Below, in pieces: positions 34,660 to 46,043 of a stretch of 64,000 bases of DNA. The stretch spans positions 429,804 to 493,803 of the forward strand of contig JBNGIQ010009488.1 of NCBI GenBank assembly GCA_049999765.1, written 5' to 3'. This DNA comes from Phaeoceros laevis (Eukaryota; Anthocerotophyta; Anthocerotopsida; Notothyladales). Position 1 is the stretch's first letter. Each line of letters starts with the position of its first letter. A model generated the notes under the pieces. It was given only the letters and a program-made list of their open reading frames with translations. It was not told where the DNA came from and did not search any database. The position numbers and the translations under genes are program-made.

Positions 34660-35625
34660 ATGCCGACCAGGCTGTTGTACGGACGTTTGTTTGAGGAGTT
34701 CCCAGACGATGAGGTGCCGTTGTGCGACCAGTGTGGCAAGCTCTGTGAGTGGGTTTACTTCTCCTCACCAGCTCTCAAAAAGTAAGGGGCACCTGGCGGC
34801 CGCTCTCAGCTTGTGAAATCCCTTTGTGGAGCTGCTGATCACCAGCAAAGCCAGACGGATGTTGAATCAATGGCTGTGTGATTTCAAGCAGGGTTTTCTG
34901 TTTCCTTCGCTGGCTTGGCAGGTGGCCTGTGCTCAAAATGGCAGCTTTTCACTTTTGGCAATCTCTGTGACAGGCTCCGTGGCGCGCCTGTGCACTGGTG
35001 TGGTGGCTGTTTGGCTCGCGCTCGTGTCAGAGATGGAGCACCGCAGTGGAAAGCTCATGTCAGGATGGGGCTTCACGACCACCTGTTGGCCGTGAAGAGG
35101 TTGAAACCTCAAGAGCCTGGACCAAACCCTCACGCAGCAAGGAGTCCAGTAGTAAAAGCGGATGAAAGGGCACTTGCTGGTGGTGAGGAAGCAGCAGCCG
35201 TTTTTCCTACGCAGATGCCTCCTCCACCTCCTCCTCCTCCTGCGGTCCCACTTGTGTTGACGACAGCAGAAGGTGCCCAGCAGCAGCAGCAGCAGCATGG
35301 CAGCATAAGGTTGACAGCTGCCAAGCCTCCCCTGCCAGAGAAGATGTCCAAGGTAATGGCCAAGCTTTGTGAGGACTTGAAGACAGTCTTGGCTGAGTAC
35401 TTCGTCAGGGGCCAAGGGGAGGATTTCACAACTTCTGGTGCTGAGATAGTCGGACGCTACAGGAAGCATTTTAGGGGCTCATCCTCCCCGCAGTGGAAAC
35501 AAGTCTACCAAGTTCTCACAAGTTTTGGGTTGCACTGCGAATTGGAAACGGTTCCCTCAGGCCAAGGTGCGGGCAAAAAACAACTGACTCGTGTAGTTCG
35601 AGGGTTGAAACCCAAAACCATGTAG
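34660..35625 (+). CDS. Uncharacterised Cys-rich protein with putative C-terminal winged-helix-like region
   Basis: Two exons (34660-34744 and 34922-35625) join in phase 1 to 262 residues. The first 70 residues contain a closely spaced set of Cys (CDQCGKLCGLCSKW, then LCDRL, then HWCGGC), which looks like a zinc-binding module; the intron falls inside it. A linker follows with eight consecutive Pro (near 130) and six Gln, both encoded by simple repeats. The last 100 residues are compact and charged (EDLKTVLAEYFVRGQ, EIVGRYRKHFRG, WKQVYQVLTSFGLHCEL) and end in basic RVVRGLKPKTM. A winged-helix or other small DNA/RNA-binding fold would fit, but I do not recognise the family and make no functional claim. 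Canonical GT-AG signals and agreeing phases support the model. Confidence 0.6.
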
Positions 35626-36047
35626 GGAGTCCTTGGAAGCAGCTTTGGAGCAGCAGCAACCTTGGAGCTTGCATGGGAATTTTGATTGCTGTGAGACGAT
35701 CGTTTATCAACAAATGGGATCTTTCATGAGAAAAGGTAAGAGAGTTTTGCAATTTTTGCAACTGTGTACGAGTTACTCTGGGAAAATCCTCCTCTCATCA
35801 CACACACACACACTTCGCTTTCACCTCCTCTAACCACAAGCTATGCTAACGCAAATATTGTTATTTGTTGTGATTTTTAGATAGACACCTTTCGTGGTTT
35901 GCTCTCATTTCGAAGTCTGACATGCCACCAGCGCGGTGCCTGGAATCGTTGGGAGAAACACTCCTACAGGTCGAGTTGAGGTGCATCAACAACTGATACT
36001 GATAGTGTTGTGGCAAAAGTAGTAGACTACACAAGTTTCAAAGGCAA
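35626..36047. other. Convergent 3' flank
   Basis: This region lies between the Cys-rich gene and the kinase gene. A small (ca)n run is at about 35800-35811. A possible last exon of the kinase (35969-35910, minus, after an acceptor CTGTAG) could replace the read-through end; this is undecided. Confidence 0.4.
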
Positions 36048-37025
36048 CTAATTTACAAGTAAGCGAGAGAAAGAGCTTTCAAGATTGTTACCTGCACAAG
36101 AAGCCTGCGAGGGAGAGAATGTGGGCACTCCCACTTGGCCTACAGCCAGAGCTCCAAAGTAGTTTCCAACACGAGCAGCTTCCGCGGGCGACATGCCCAG
36201 GCACAGGCCGGCGGAGAATCCGGCCAGGAACGAGTCCCCGGCGCCCGTCGGGTCGATTTCCTGGGCCGAGAAGGCCTCAATCGGGTACTCGCGCTCCCCG
36301 TCGTAGACGGTGCAGCCCTTGGGACCGCGGGTGATCACCACGCACGTCTTCTTCCTCACTTCTTCCAGGTCGAGGCACGCAGCTTCCACCTCCGCTGCCT
36401 TGAGGTAGGAGATGCGGGACAGGAGCGGGTAGAAGGGGGTGTCCTCCAGCCGGGCCAGGCTCACGGCCCCCGTGCCCACCTCGATTTTCCGCACCAGCGC
36501 TTGCAAGTCGACGATGATGCAGGGCGAGGCGGCGGCCATGCGCTCGATGGTCTCCGGCAGGATTTCCCCAGCGATCCCCACCGCCAGGGCGACGGAGAAG
36601 GTGCAGCCGCTGGGAATGTCGCGGGCGAACACCGGCTCGCAGATGTTGCCGGCTCTCAGAGCTCGGTCCTCAGCAGCATCATCATCATCGGAGGAGGAGT
36701 CGGCCAGATTTAGATCGGCGAAGAATTGCGTGGTTAGCTGGCCGGGGCAGACGATGGGGGGGTGCGACGCCACCTGCTCGCCGTAGGCGAAGTCCGGGCC
36801 GACCTTGGACACCACTTGCGACTCCAGGCCCAGCGCGTCCAACACGTTGGCTATGTAGGAGACGGAGCCGCCCAGAACATGGGCCTGCCCACCGCCACGG
36901 AGGGTGAGGATGTCGTGGCAATGGTTCCCCACCACCAGCGCTGCCCGGGTGCCCGCCTGCCCCCATGGAAGCGTGTGTTCCATTAGAGGACTCTTCACAC
37001 TCTCCACTCCTGCTGGTACCAACAT
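36048..37025 (-). CDS. MIK: PfkB-family sugar kinase, probable myo-inositol 3-kinase
   Basis: A continuous frame of 325 residues carries the ribokinase-family signatures. The N-terminal part reads ALVVGNHCHDIL then HVLGGSVSYIANVLDALG (substrate-binding region), and the C-terminal part has DPTGAGDSFLAGF with the catalytic Asp and the anion hole. The arrangement with VSKVGPDFAY, GEILPETIERM and IVDLQALVRK matches the plant inositol kinase At5g58730 (MIK), which phosphorylates myo-inositol with ATP in phytate and inositol-phosphate metabolism. The paralogue group of fructokinases lacks these. An acidic insert (SSSDDDDAAED) follows residue 110. The start may be 37025 or the Met at residue 15. The extreme C-terminus may be altered by an intron starting at about 36090 (GTAACAATC). 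No signal peptide is seen, so it is presumably cytosolic. Confidence 0.85.
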   Translation of the reverse strand: MLVPAGVESVKSPLMEHTLPWGQAGTRAALVVGNHCHDILTLRGGGQAHVLGGSVSYIANVLDALGLESQVVSKVGPDFAYGEQVASHPPIVCPGQLTTQFFADLNLADSSSDDDDAAEDRALRAGNICEPVFARDIPSGCTFSVALAVGIAGEILPETIERMAAASPCIIVDLQALVRKIEVGTGAVSLARLEDTPFYPLLSRISYLKAAEVEAACLDLEEVRKKTCVVITRGPKGCTVYDGEREYPIEAFSAQEIDPTGAGDSFLAGFSAGLCLGMSPAEAARVGNYFGALAVGQVGVPTFSPSQASCAGNNLESSFSRLLVN

Positions 37026-38627
37026 TCAAATGCCACACGGTTTTCTTCTTCAAATTAATGAGAAATTACAGTTCTGTCTGTAGCTATAGACAGCAGTTGG
37101 CATGGTGGTAAAATGATCAGTTGCAAGCCAAGCCAAGCTAAACAAGCAAGCAAGCAATACCAGCATGATCCAGCGAACCCATTTTGCTTGGAACACCAGG
37201 TTGAGCTGCCCCGGGCCCGGGATGAAGAGGCAATGTTCACCCTCAGGCTGGACCCAGCAGCTGCAAATTCTGCGAATTGAAAGATGGAGACACTGAAGCT
37301 TGGGTGATGACTTGAGGGGCTGCTTGGCTAGCCCTGCATTTTATAGCATCCTGGCCCAGGGCTACTAGCTTTGTCGGAAGACGTCTCTGCTATGCCGCCT
37401 TTCCCACTAGCCGCAACAAGAAGAATTTCAGCCTCATCCTTACAGCACACAAAACCCACTCGATGATCAGCTTGAATCTGCTGAAAATTCCCTGCGGAAT
37501 CCTGGATTTGCGCTTGTGCTTCGTACCTACCGACGTAAGCCTCGTTGTTTGATCGAAAAAACTTCTCTGCAAATCCATCTGTTTGGTGAGCAGCAGCGCA
37601 AGGTGAGAATTTCATTACTAATTTTGTTTCCCCACCTCATTCCCTTGTTACACAGTTGCACTGAAACGCGCTTTGGAGCACATTCCGTAACGCGTTTGTT
37701 TAAACATTTGTAATGTTACGCCAAAGTCCAAACATGTTTTCTGGAGTCACACTTCAAGACAGGGGAGTCGAACCCGTAACCTGTGCACTGCCAAGGACCC
37801 AACCACCAAGGCTACCTCCGGCGCACCAAACTTGACAAAACTGGCGCTGGACCTTACCTGGATTCTCGAATCTTGCATGTATGTCACAATGTATTGTCGC
37901 ATGGCTCCTAGAGGGTTGAGTCGACGTTAAAAATGATATTATTATTCTTTTTAGCCCGGTGTAATCACTATAATACAAGGTGTGTGTGTGTTTATTGTTT
38001 TAACATCCAGGCCAGGCCTTTCGGTCCCTACCGGGATGGCTCTAACAAGCTTAGCTTCAAGTAGTGGTTCTCGCACGTTACCTTGCCAACTCTAAGGTGT
38101 AATACAACTGCAGAAGTTTTATAATACCGGTAGTGATAGATAGGTGATTTTACTTTTAACGCGAACTAATCAAAAGGCATTTAAATAAGACACATGTGTG
38201 CAAAAAGTACTAAAAACGGACGTCCTTTTCTTACATGTGCTACAACGCCTCCTTCTCATGACCCTTGCTCCTTCTATTTAGTACGTCAACTCCTAAACTT
38301 TTAACCCGTTAAATGGGTAGAGTAAGTTCAATAGTACTTCCATGTGATGGTAGTATCAGATTCATTGCACTTCCATGTTATCGTACTATCAGATTCATAG
38401 TAATTTCATACTTCTCTGTAATAGTATTCACCTTTTTCACAGGACTCTTTTCACCCAGCATAAAAAGCCACCGATAAGGCAGCCATCATTTTTTTGTTAG
38501 GCCTCATATAGGTAGCTGGAACTGCTAGCTACAGAAATCAGGATAGGAGAACTTGATGCTTTACAAGAATTTTCATGGGCAATTAAATACATTCTGGGGG
38601 ACAGCCTATCAACCACTCTCAACAGGT
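37026..38627. other. Intergenic region with repeat relics
   Basis: A minus-strand frame at 37615-37328 (95 codons) has no recognisable relative and may be 5' leader of the kinase. A tRNA-like SINE piece sits at 37755-37830, a (tg)n run near 37980, and an imperfect duplication containing acttccatgt and tactatcagattca around 38336-38400. No gene is supported. Confidence 0.45.
37755..37830 (-). repeat. tRNA-derived SINE-like fragment
   Basis: On the minus strand a box-A-like segment (GTAGCCTTGGTGGTTGG) precedes a box-B-like GGGTTCGACTCC at the usual tRNA spacing. The rest does not form a tRNA by eye. The form is that of the 5' head of plant SINEs. Confidence 0.5.
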
Positions 38628-39972
38628 CTAGGAGTATCCTTCCAGCATGACATACACAAAACCTTGATTTTGATCCCCGTAGTGCCTGGAAGACACCAAG
38701 ACCATGAAGTATGAGAGGCATTTTACACGGTTACACAGAAAATAAGGACTATGTACACAACGGGGTTCTTTGGGAGATAGTAGGTACCGTTTATAGAAGA
38801 TGTAACCACCAAATGCAGCGGCCGCAACCGCAGCTAAACTGATAATAAAGATGCTAAGGATTGCCCAGATTGACATTCCCTTACGCGAAGTGTTGCAATG
38901 ATGATTGCTACATGCCTCCACTCCAAGGGGCTTCAAGACAATCACCAGCATACAACAGGGTCAGTGAAATCCAACTCTGAAACGGCTCTGCCCTGCAGGA
39001 GCGTCACCGAACAATATGGACCACTCAAATCGATAACAGTCATGGAAAAAACTAGTTCCGGCAGAATGATAATACCATTGGCCATTGTGAACATCTTGCA
39101 TCTTCAACAGTATACTGGTGCGTGTCGGATGTCAAGACACAGAATATATCTCTTTGTCTAATAGCATGAACCCCACTGGTACTACAAGAGCAGGTTTGCC
39201 ATTCCCCTGTCATCCACTGCACAACTTCTGCAACCATCACAGCGGAAGTCAAACTCAAAAAGGAGAGTGCGAGTCCAGGGCATCTGTCAAAATCTTCTTC
39301 AAGAGCAATGATTTACATCCAGAGATCAGAAGTATCAAACACGACAGGGTCAGACTTACCTGGTAGGATTGATTGCACGCTTAACTGTGCACCGGTTCTG
39401 CAGTATCCAACTACTGCAGATCCAGATTTGCTAGTAACTTCCGGGTTCGAGCAGTCATTGCAACAAACCCAGTGGTCTCCGAACTCCAGTTTCTTTGAGC
39501 ACCTCCCACATACGTCAGACTCCTTGGCAACGTCTGCACAGACACGGACAAAGAAGCCGGGCCTCAAATGATTGAAGTGAAGAACAGAACCTAGCGAACG
39601 GAAAGACAACATGAGACTCTGTAAACGATTCTGCATTGTCATGCCCAACGGCATACCTTGCTTGCAGCACTGAAAATGTGTGTGGAACAAAAGGCACTCC
39701 TCATACTGGGGCTGTCGACAGAGGCCCTTGCAGTCATCTGAATAATCTACCACTACGTTTCCAGCGCCACACTCTCCAAGATATCGATTCATGCATTCCG
39801 CAGTCCAGTAACAACCTGCCCAATGCCACATGACAATGGCAGCAAGTAAGCACAATGAGGACAGGAAAGCTGATAAAACTGCCCAGAACCAACCTGGGTG
39901 CGATTGGTTTGCAAACCACCAACTAAATTGAACCCCTAATTCATGGAGCTCTAATACTCCATGGGCGTCCAT
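38628..39972 (-). CDS. Small membrane protein with a thrombospondin type-1-like domain
   Basis: Five exons (39972-39657, 39533-39360, 39227-39076, 38930-38788, 38685-38628) join in phase to 280 residues. A hydrophobic segment near residues 28-50 (WFWAVLSAFLSSLCLLAAIVMW) is followed by a Cys-rich region with CGRC and CCNDC pairs. A domain follows with W..C.C...G....R...C (GEWQTCSCSTSG, RQRDIFC) ending in PLGVEACSNHHC. The Trp, the Arg and the closing Cys pattern match thrombospondin type-1 repeats. After it come a second membrane segment (MSIWAILSIFIISLAAVAAA) and a short tail (HYGDQNQGF). Such domains bind glycans or proteins outside the cell in animals and apicomplexans, and are rare in plants. 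A role at the cell surface is inference. The acceptor of exon 4 (TTGTCTTGAAG) is weak and exon 1 might extend differently. Confidence 0.6.
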
Positions 39973-41107
<1,135 letters not shown>

Positions 41108-41978
41108 GTGCCTTGCTCACCATACGCAAATGCAGGTGTTTTTCAACACCACCTTTCCAGAAGTTCATCTCTTCTGAATGGTAGAGTCCTAGTTTGACAG
41201 ATTTCTTGGCAGTTTCGTGCTCATCGTCTTATATCCTCGAAGCCCTTTTTTCGTTTGTGCCGTTCAGTGGATCGCCGGAGCTGGGGCGTGATAATTTTGT
41301 TGAAGGGTGACGGTTACTGTTGCACAGACTTGAACTCTGCGAGATGCTATGGGTTTTCTGCTGATAAGCGAGCTGCTTGTGATCTTTGCACATAGATTAG
41401 TTTCTGCTGTACGACATTGACTGTGCTCGGAGTGTCCCAGTTTGGGTGACATCCCTCTCTATTCACTGTAGAGGATATGGATATGTGTGCTCGTCGTTTA
41501 GAACTGCAATGTGCAAGAGCTTCTTAGGGTTTTTCTTAAAGTTTAGACCCATTCAGATCTTGATGTACAAAACACGGAAAAAATGAGGTTCTTGTTGTGG
41601 TTGCTTGGTGCAAGGTCAGGGTGTAGGCTTGTGCTTCCTGACGCTGAAACCAGCTCTCCTTCTGTTCACCTATCACTTCGATTGGATCTTCTATTGCTTT
41701 CTTGATTGTCCGAGGTCTTGAACTCTACCGTCACCCACGAATATGTTCCGTGCAGTATCAAAGCTGTGTGAAATCCTCAATACTGAAACCGTTAAGTCTA
41801 CTTGAAAATTTCTGTCACTCATTAAAACTTAAAAAGGACTTATTATGGCCTGGTAGCTCACAGTGTAAGTGTGTTCGGGACGTTTATCTAAAATCGATCA
41901 AAGGTTTCTCTAGCTGATCCTATGCAGGGTTGGGGTAGGCACATCAGTGAGGGCTTGTTCAAGTCCTCTAGTCAATCT
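41108..41978. other. Convergent 3' flank of H4 and the inositol transporter
   Basis: This is untranslated-like, T-rich DNA with no supported gene. It holds the 3' ends of both flanking genes. Confidence 0.5.
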
Positions 41979-44486
41979 CTATGGCAAGCTGGTAGGTTTT
42001 TCGTTTGATAACCTGGAGTTGGGTACTTTGCGTTCCAACAGTCTCTCCACTTCCTCAAAACTTAAACCCTTGGTCTCGGGCACTGCAAGAACAACAAATA
42101 GCAGTGCCACCACAGCTAGGCAGCCTAATAGGACGAATGTCATAGAAGTACCAATTGCCTCTGTCAAAGATAGGAAAAACTGAGTTATTGCAAGGTTGGT
42201 AACCCAGTTAGCTGTAGCTGCTATGCCTCCACATAAACCCCGGAAACGCAAAGGGTATATTTCCGAGTTCACTGCCCATGGAACAGGACCCATCCCTGGG
42301 GAAAACGCTGCAATGTAGAGGGTCAGACCGAATACAGCCAGCCATCCATAATGGCTGGGGCATCCTCTCTCAAACCAGGGCCGAGATTGTTCCCGACAGT
42401 AGTCTGAGACAGTGTCGTTTGAAACAAGGCAAGTCCCTGGCAAATGCTGCACAGATAACATGAGGTCATGAGGGCTGACCTTGATGAACAGCATTGATAG
42501 ACATGATGTACAGAGAGTATGAATGACTCTACTTTATCGTGAATGGAAGTACCTGATCACCAGCAGCAGCGCAAAAGCCACAGTCTTTTGCTTTCAAGCA
42601 TGACATGCAGTCCCACGATTTGCCTTTGGAAGTGCCTACCGGTATATACTCTGGGCAGACAAAGTGGTCACCTGTGCTTGACTGGCTGACTTCTGGAGAG
42701 TCTTCAGCTGCAAGATGGAAAGAGGTCGCCAAGATGGCTAAAGCTACAGTTACTCCTATCAAACTGCAAATAGCTAGTCTCCGCCTTCCAGTTCGATCAA
42801 TCAAGATAATCCCAACTACTGTGCCCAGTGCATTCATCCCAGCCACAATGAGCGAAAGCAGTAATGCTGTCTGATGAGATGCAAATCCTGCTAGCTGCAC
42901 AATAGTTGGGCTATAGTACATCACAGTGTTTATCCCTGCCAGCTGCTGAAATATCTGCAATGGCATAGAGAAGCGTTACCATGCAGCCTTATACTACAGA
43001 CTAGCAAATTAGAAGGTGGCTTGCCTGCTTACCTGCAAACCTACTCCAGCCCGAAGGGCATACCGAGTTGTTTTATTAGCCAGGACATCTCGAATCCCTA
43101 GTTTTTTTGTTGACCCCCCAGCTTCTGCTTCTACTGCTGCCTGCAACTCCTGGACTTCAGCCTCGACCCTCTCAGCTGGATAAATTCGCTCTAGAATCAC
43201 CCTTGCATCTCCATACCGTTTCTGAGGAGTGCAATTTTTTCATAAGCTGCAAAGAACAACATGCCCTGTGTGTGTCTGCAAGAAACAATTCAGTTCGTAA
43301 GCAGAGTACCTTTCTGTACAGCCACCTGGGGGACTCCGGCAAAAATAGCATCAATATGGCTTGAACAATGGCAGGCAATGCCGCAACACCCAGCATCCAA
43401 CGCCAGGTACCTGGTGCCTGCATATATCCCCGATAGAAGTCATTTAATTCAGCCAACCGTTCTACATCCGTGGTAAGTATTACTGCCAACAAGAAGTCCG
43501 AAGTGGTGATAAGGCTTGTTTCATAGAGAATGAGCCAAGCTATTGTTTGCTCAGAACAAAGGTCAAGGTGCATGCTGGAAGTGAGAGTACCTTGGTAAAA
43601 GCCAGGTTGATCAGGTAAGATAGGAATTGTCCACCTGTGATGAATAGCACGTTCACACTCACAAGTGCTCCTCTTATCTGAGCAGGTGAAGCTTCTGCGA
43701 TATAGAGAGGTGCTGTCATTGATGCCACACCCACACCTATTCCAACCAGAATCCTTCCTACGATTATGACATAGGGGTTGGGTGCGGCGGCCATCACGAA
43801 AGCCCCAACGGCGAAGAGAAAATCAGCAGCCAGAATTGCAGGCTTTCGTCCAAACCAGTCGTTCAAGCGCCCTCCAAAAGCTGCTCCAACTATGGCCCCT
43901 GCAATGGCCATGCTTACAATGGTTTCCTGGTGGGCAGCACATTGTGAAGGTTTTTCAATGTTTTCCCTCGCACACTCGTTATGTCTATGCGTTGAATTTG
44001 CTATGTGTAGGCTTGGCAAATACGAATAAAGATCAAACCTGAAGAACGGTGCTGTCATCAACTTGTTTGAAGTCATCCCGGATATAAAGCAAAGCTCCAG
44101 AGATCACCCCTGAAGCGACAACAGAGGACAGCAAAAAATCAGCTGTTGCACAGCCTATCTAGCCCATCTCCTTCGTCCCTTACCCTGTGGTTTGGGCGAC
44201 CAACATGCAAGATCAGCATTAAACAAAAGGCCTCAAAGGTGCTTCAAATACCTGTGTCGTAACCAAAAAGCAGACCACCTACACCGGCCGAGAGTGTCAA
44301 CCAAAGAACGTAAAAGTTGAGTAGGGAGAGGCTGGGAGATGGGGTGGAAGGGTCAGCAGTCTGTCCCACCGGTGGTAGCGATTCTGTTGGCGACAACACC
44401 TTCACTTCAACGTTCTCTGCAGACTTATTTCCTTCCCCTGACAGGCGATGCTTCCCAGACTGGCTGACCTCGTGGATGTCAGCCAT
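41979..44486 (-). CDS. Proton-coupled myo-inositol transporter (INT family, MFS)
   Basis: Seven exons (44486-44252, about 44111-44036, 43933-43593, 43420-43310, 43221-43034, 42957-42552, 42448-41979) give a protein of around 600 residues. It has the sugar-porter motifs [64 protein letters not shown] and [12 protein letters not shown]. Twelve membrane segments can be traced. The large extracellular loop between segments 9 and 10 is Cys-rich ([19 protein letters not shown], then TCL, DYC, RGC), which marks the plant INT group related to AtINT2/INT4 and animal HMIT. It should carry myo-inositol with protons across the plasma membrane or tonoplast. The N-terminal tail is long and polar. All introns are GT-AG and in phase. 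Confidence 0.92.
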
Positions 44487-45445
44487 AGCGATTCTTTGGG
44501 GAGGAAAATACAGCTGATGTTCTAGGAGGAGAGAATTGTCTCTTGTCCCTCAGAACTTTGCAAGCGTCGATCGGGAAGTGCAGTTAGCATAACGACATTT
44601 CATACTTCTCATCATCAGAAAACTTGAGTGCTCCAAGCGCATCCAATTTCCACAAGAACCTCAATTGCAACACGAAACGAAGCTGTCTTGCATGAGAGCG
44701 ACAACATAATTGAGGAAGCTGTTCGAAATGGAAGCAATTTTTGGCTGACGAATACTTGTTCACTGTCCAGATTTCGTGAGAAAAAAACAAGCTCGCACAC
44801 GGGTCCAAGAGATCTTACGTCGTCAATCCCCAGAAAAGAAGCTGGCTTGGATAGCTTTTATCTTCAGCGACAGATGGCATCATGATAGACTAGGTAAGAA
44901 CAGCTGCGATATCGATGATACTCCCAATGCCAGCATCAGCCATTTGAAACAGCTTGAACTTCAAGATTTGGAAACCGCTGCGAGCGTTCATTCCGAATCA
45001 GACTGTCACTTCGAGATAGCTACGAGTGTACTTGTGCAGAGCCTGGGTGCAGGCCACTTCGCGAAATCTGCACGGAGATTTTCGAACTTCACTTGATACT
45101 CGACGTGTGAAAACAGAAAAGCTGATGAAGCGAACGTACTGCGTACCGGCTCCGTAGGAAGGAAGTTTGTTTGTAGTATTAGGAACTTTATTGAGTGCTG
45201 GGCCGTTCGGGCCAAAATGTTTAGCGGTCCAAAATGTACGAGACGAAGTTTGTAGGTAGCGTCGATGGACAGCTAGCTCAATCAGTTTTGTCCTCGGATT
45301 AGATGTAAATACGTCAGCAAGCAGTTGTAAATACTTTTTGCGGCGTGGCCGACATGCAAACAACTCGAAATCCTACCACACAAACCTCTGTAACTTACGA
45401 CATGCTGCTGTAAACATGGCCCGAGACATCTCCTCTAGATGCATA
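44487..45445. other. Upstream region of the transporter; no recognised gene
   Basis: Frames of 75-120 codons occur on both strands (for example minus 45363-44998), but none resembles a known protein and none is supported by splice-phase logic. Promoter of the transporter is expected at the left end. Confidence 0.4.
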
Positions 45446-46043
45446 CACTCGACCCTCTTTATTTGTTACCCCTAGGGAGTAACTAGTGAAATCAACAACA
45501 CTTACGGAGGTGTAAGAAGTAGAGGTAATGACGCTTAAAATTTACTTAATTATTCAAGTAAGTGATTACACAATAATGCAGTAATTAACGATTAGCGGCG
45601 TTTGTAGTCCTAAAATACTCTATGATACGAGCTTGCCGTGCAGACTTCAAATGATGAAGCTCCACGGCTCCTTCCAATTGTCGGAGAAGCTTGAGCATTC
45701 GTAGAGCATTATGAGGGTGTTGCACCAAGTACAAGTCCACACACTCAATTGCAGCAATTAAATCTTGATAAGTCACGGGAGGCCTTTCCTCACCACACAT
45801 GGTTGCCTCCTCATCGTCACTAGACCCATCATTTGCTGTAGAGGCGTTATCGGTGTGGGCCATGCATTTCCCACAGCCTTACAATTACCTACAAGAAGTA
45901 TATTTCTGCATAAAGGTTTTGAACTTGAGTAACAAATAACAAACAATAGTTACCAAGTGTTCCCCAATGTGGAGTAGCTAGCCCGGTAATAAATATAGAG
46001 GAATTTCATTTAAAAAGAGGGGACAAATAAAGAGGGTCGACTG
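45446..46043 (-). mobile_element. Tigger/pogo-type DNA transposon remnant with terminal inverted repeats
   Basis: The left end starts cactcgaccctctttatttg (45446). The right end, read inward on the minus strand, starts cagtcgaccctctttatttg (from 46043), a 21-bp inverted repeat with one mismatch. Both ends are flanked by TA (45444-45445 and 46044-46045), the target duplication of Tc1/mariner elements. The element is 598 bp and contains the tail of a transposase on its minus strand, so it is an internally deleted, non-autonomous copy. Confidence 0.88.
45585..45863 (-). pseudogene. C-terminal fragment of a pogo/Tigger-like transposase
   Basis: A 92-residue frame ends with YQDLIAAIECVDLYLVQ, a MLKLLRQLEGAVELHHLK helix, and ARQARIIEYF. 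Transposases of the pogo/Tigger group end in the same way: a helical pair and then a PCNA-interaction-like Q..I..FF motif. Here the last Phe pair is YF. The DDE catalytic core and the DNA-binding head are absent, so it cannot transpose by itself. The ATG at 45863 may be fortuitous, but the start to stop frame is intact and might be expressed as a small protein. Confidence 0.65.

Noticed and set aside
37328-37615. 95-codon minus-strand frame upstream of the inositol kinase
   Set aside because: It has no family resemblance and its position fits the 5' leader. Kept only as a note in the intergenic entry.
39535-39654. Reading the whole 39972-39313 frame of the thrombospondin-like gene as one exon
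   Set aside because: A good GTATGC donor and TGTGCAG acceptor bound a 121-base intron of typical size and keep phase. The sequence inside lacks the Cys pattern of its neighbours.
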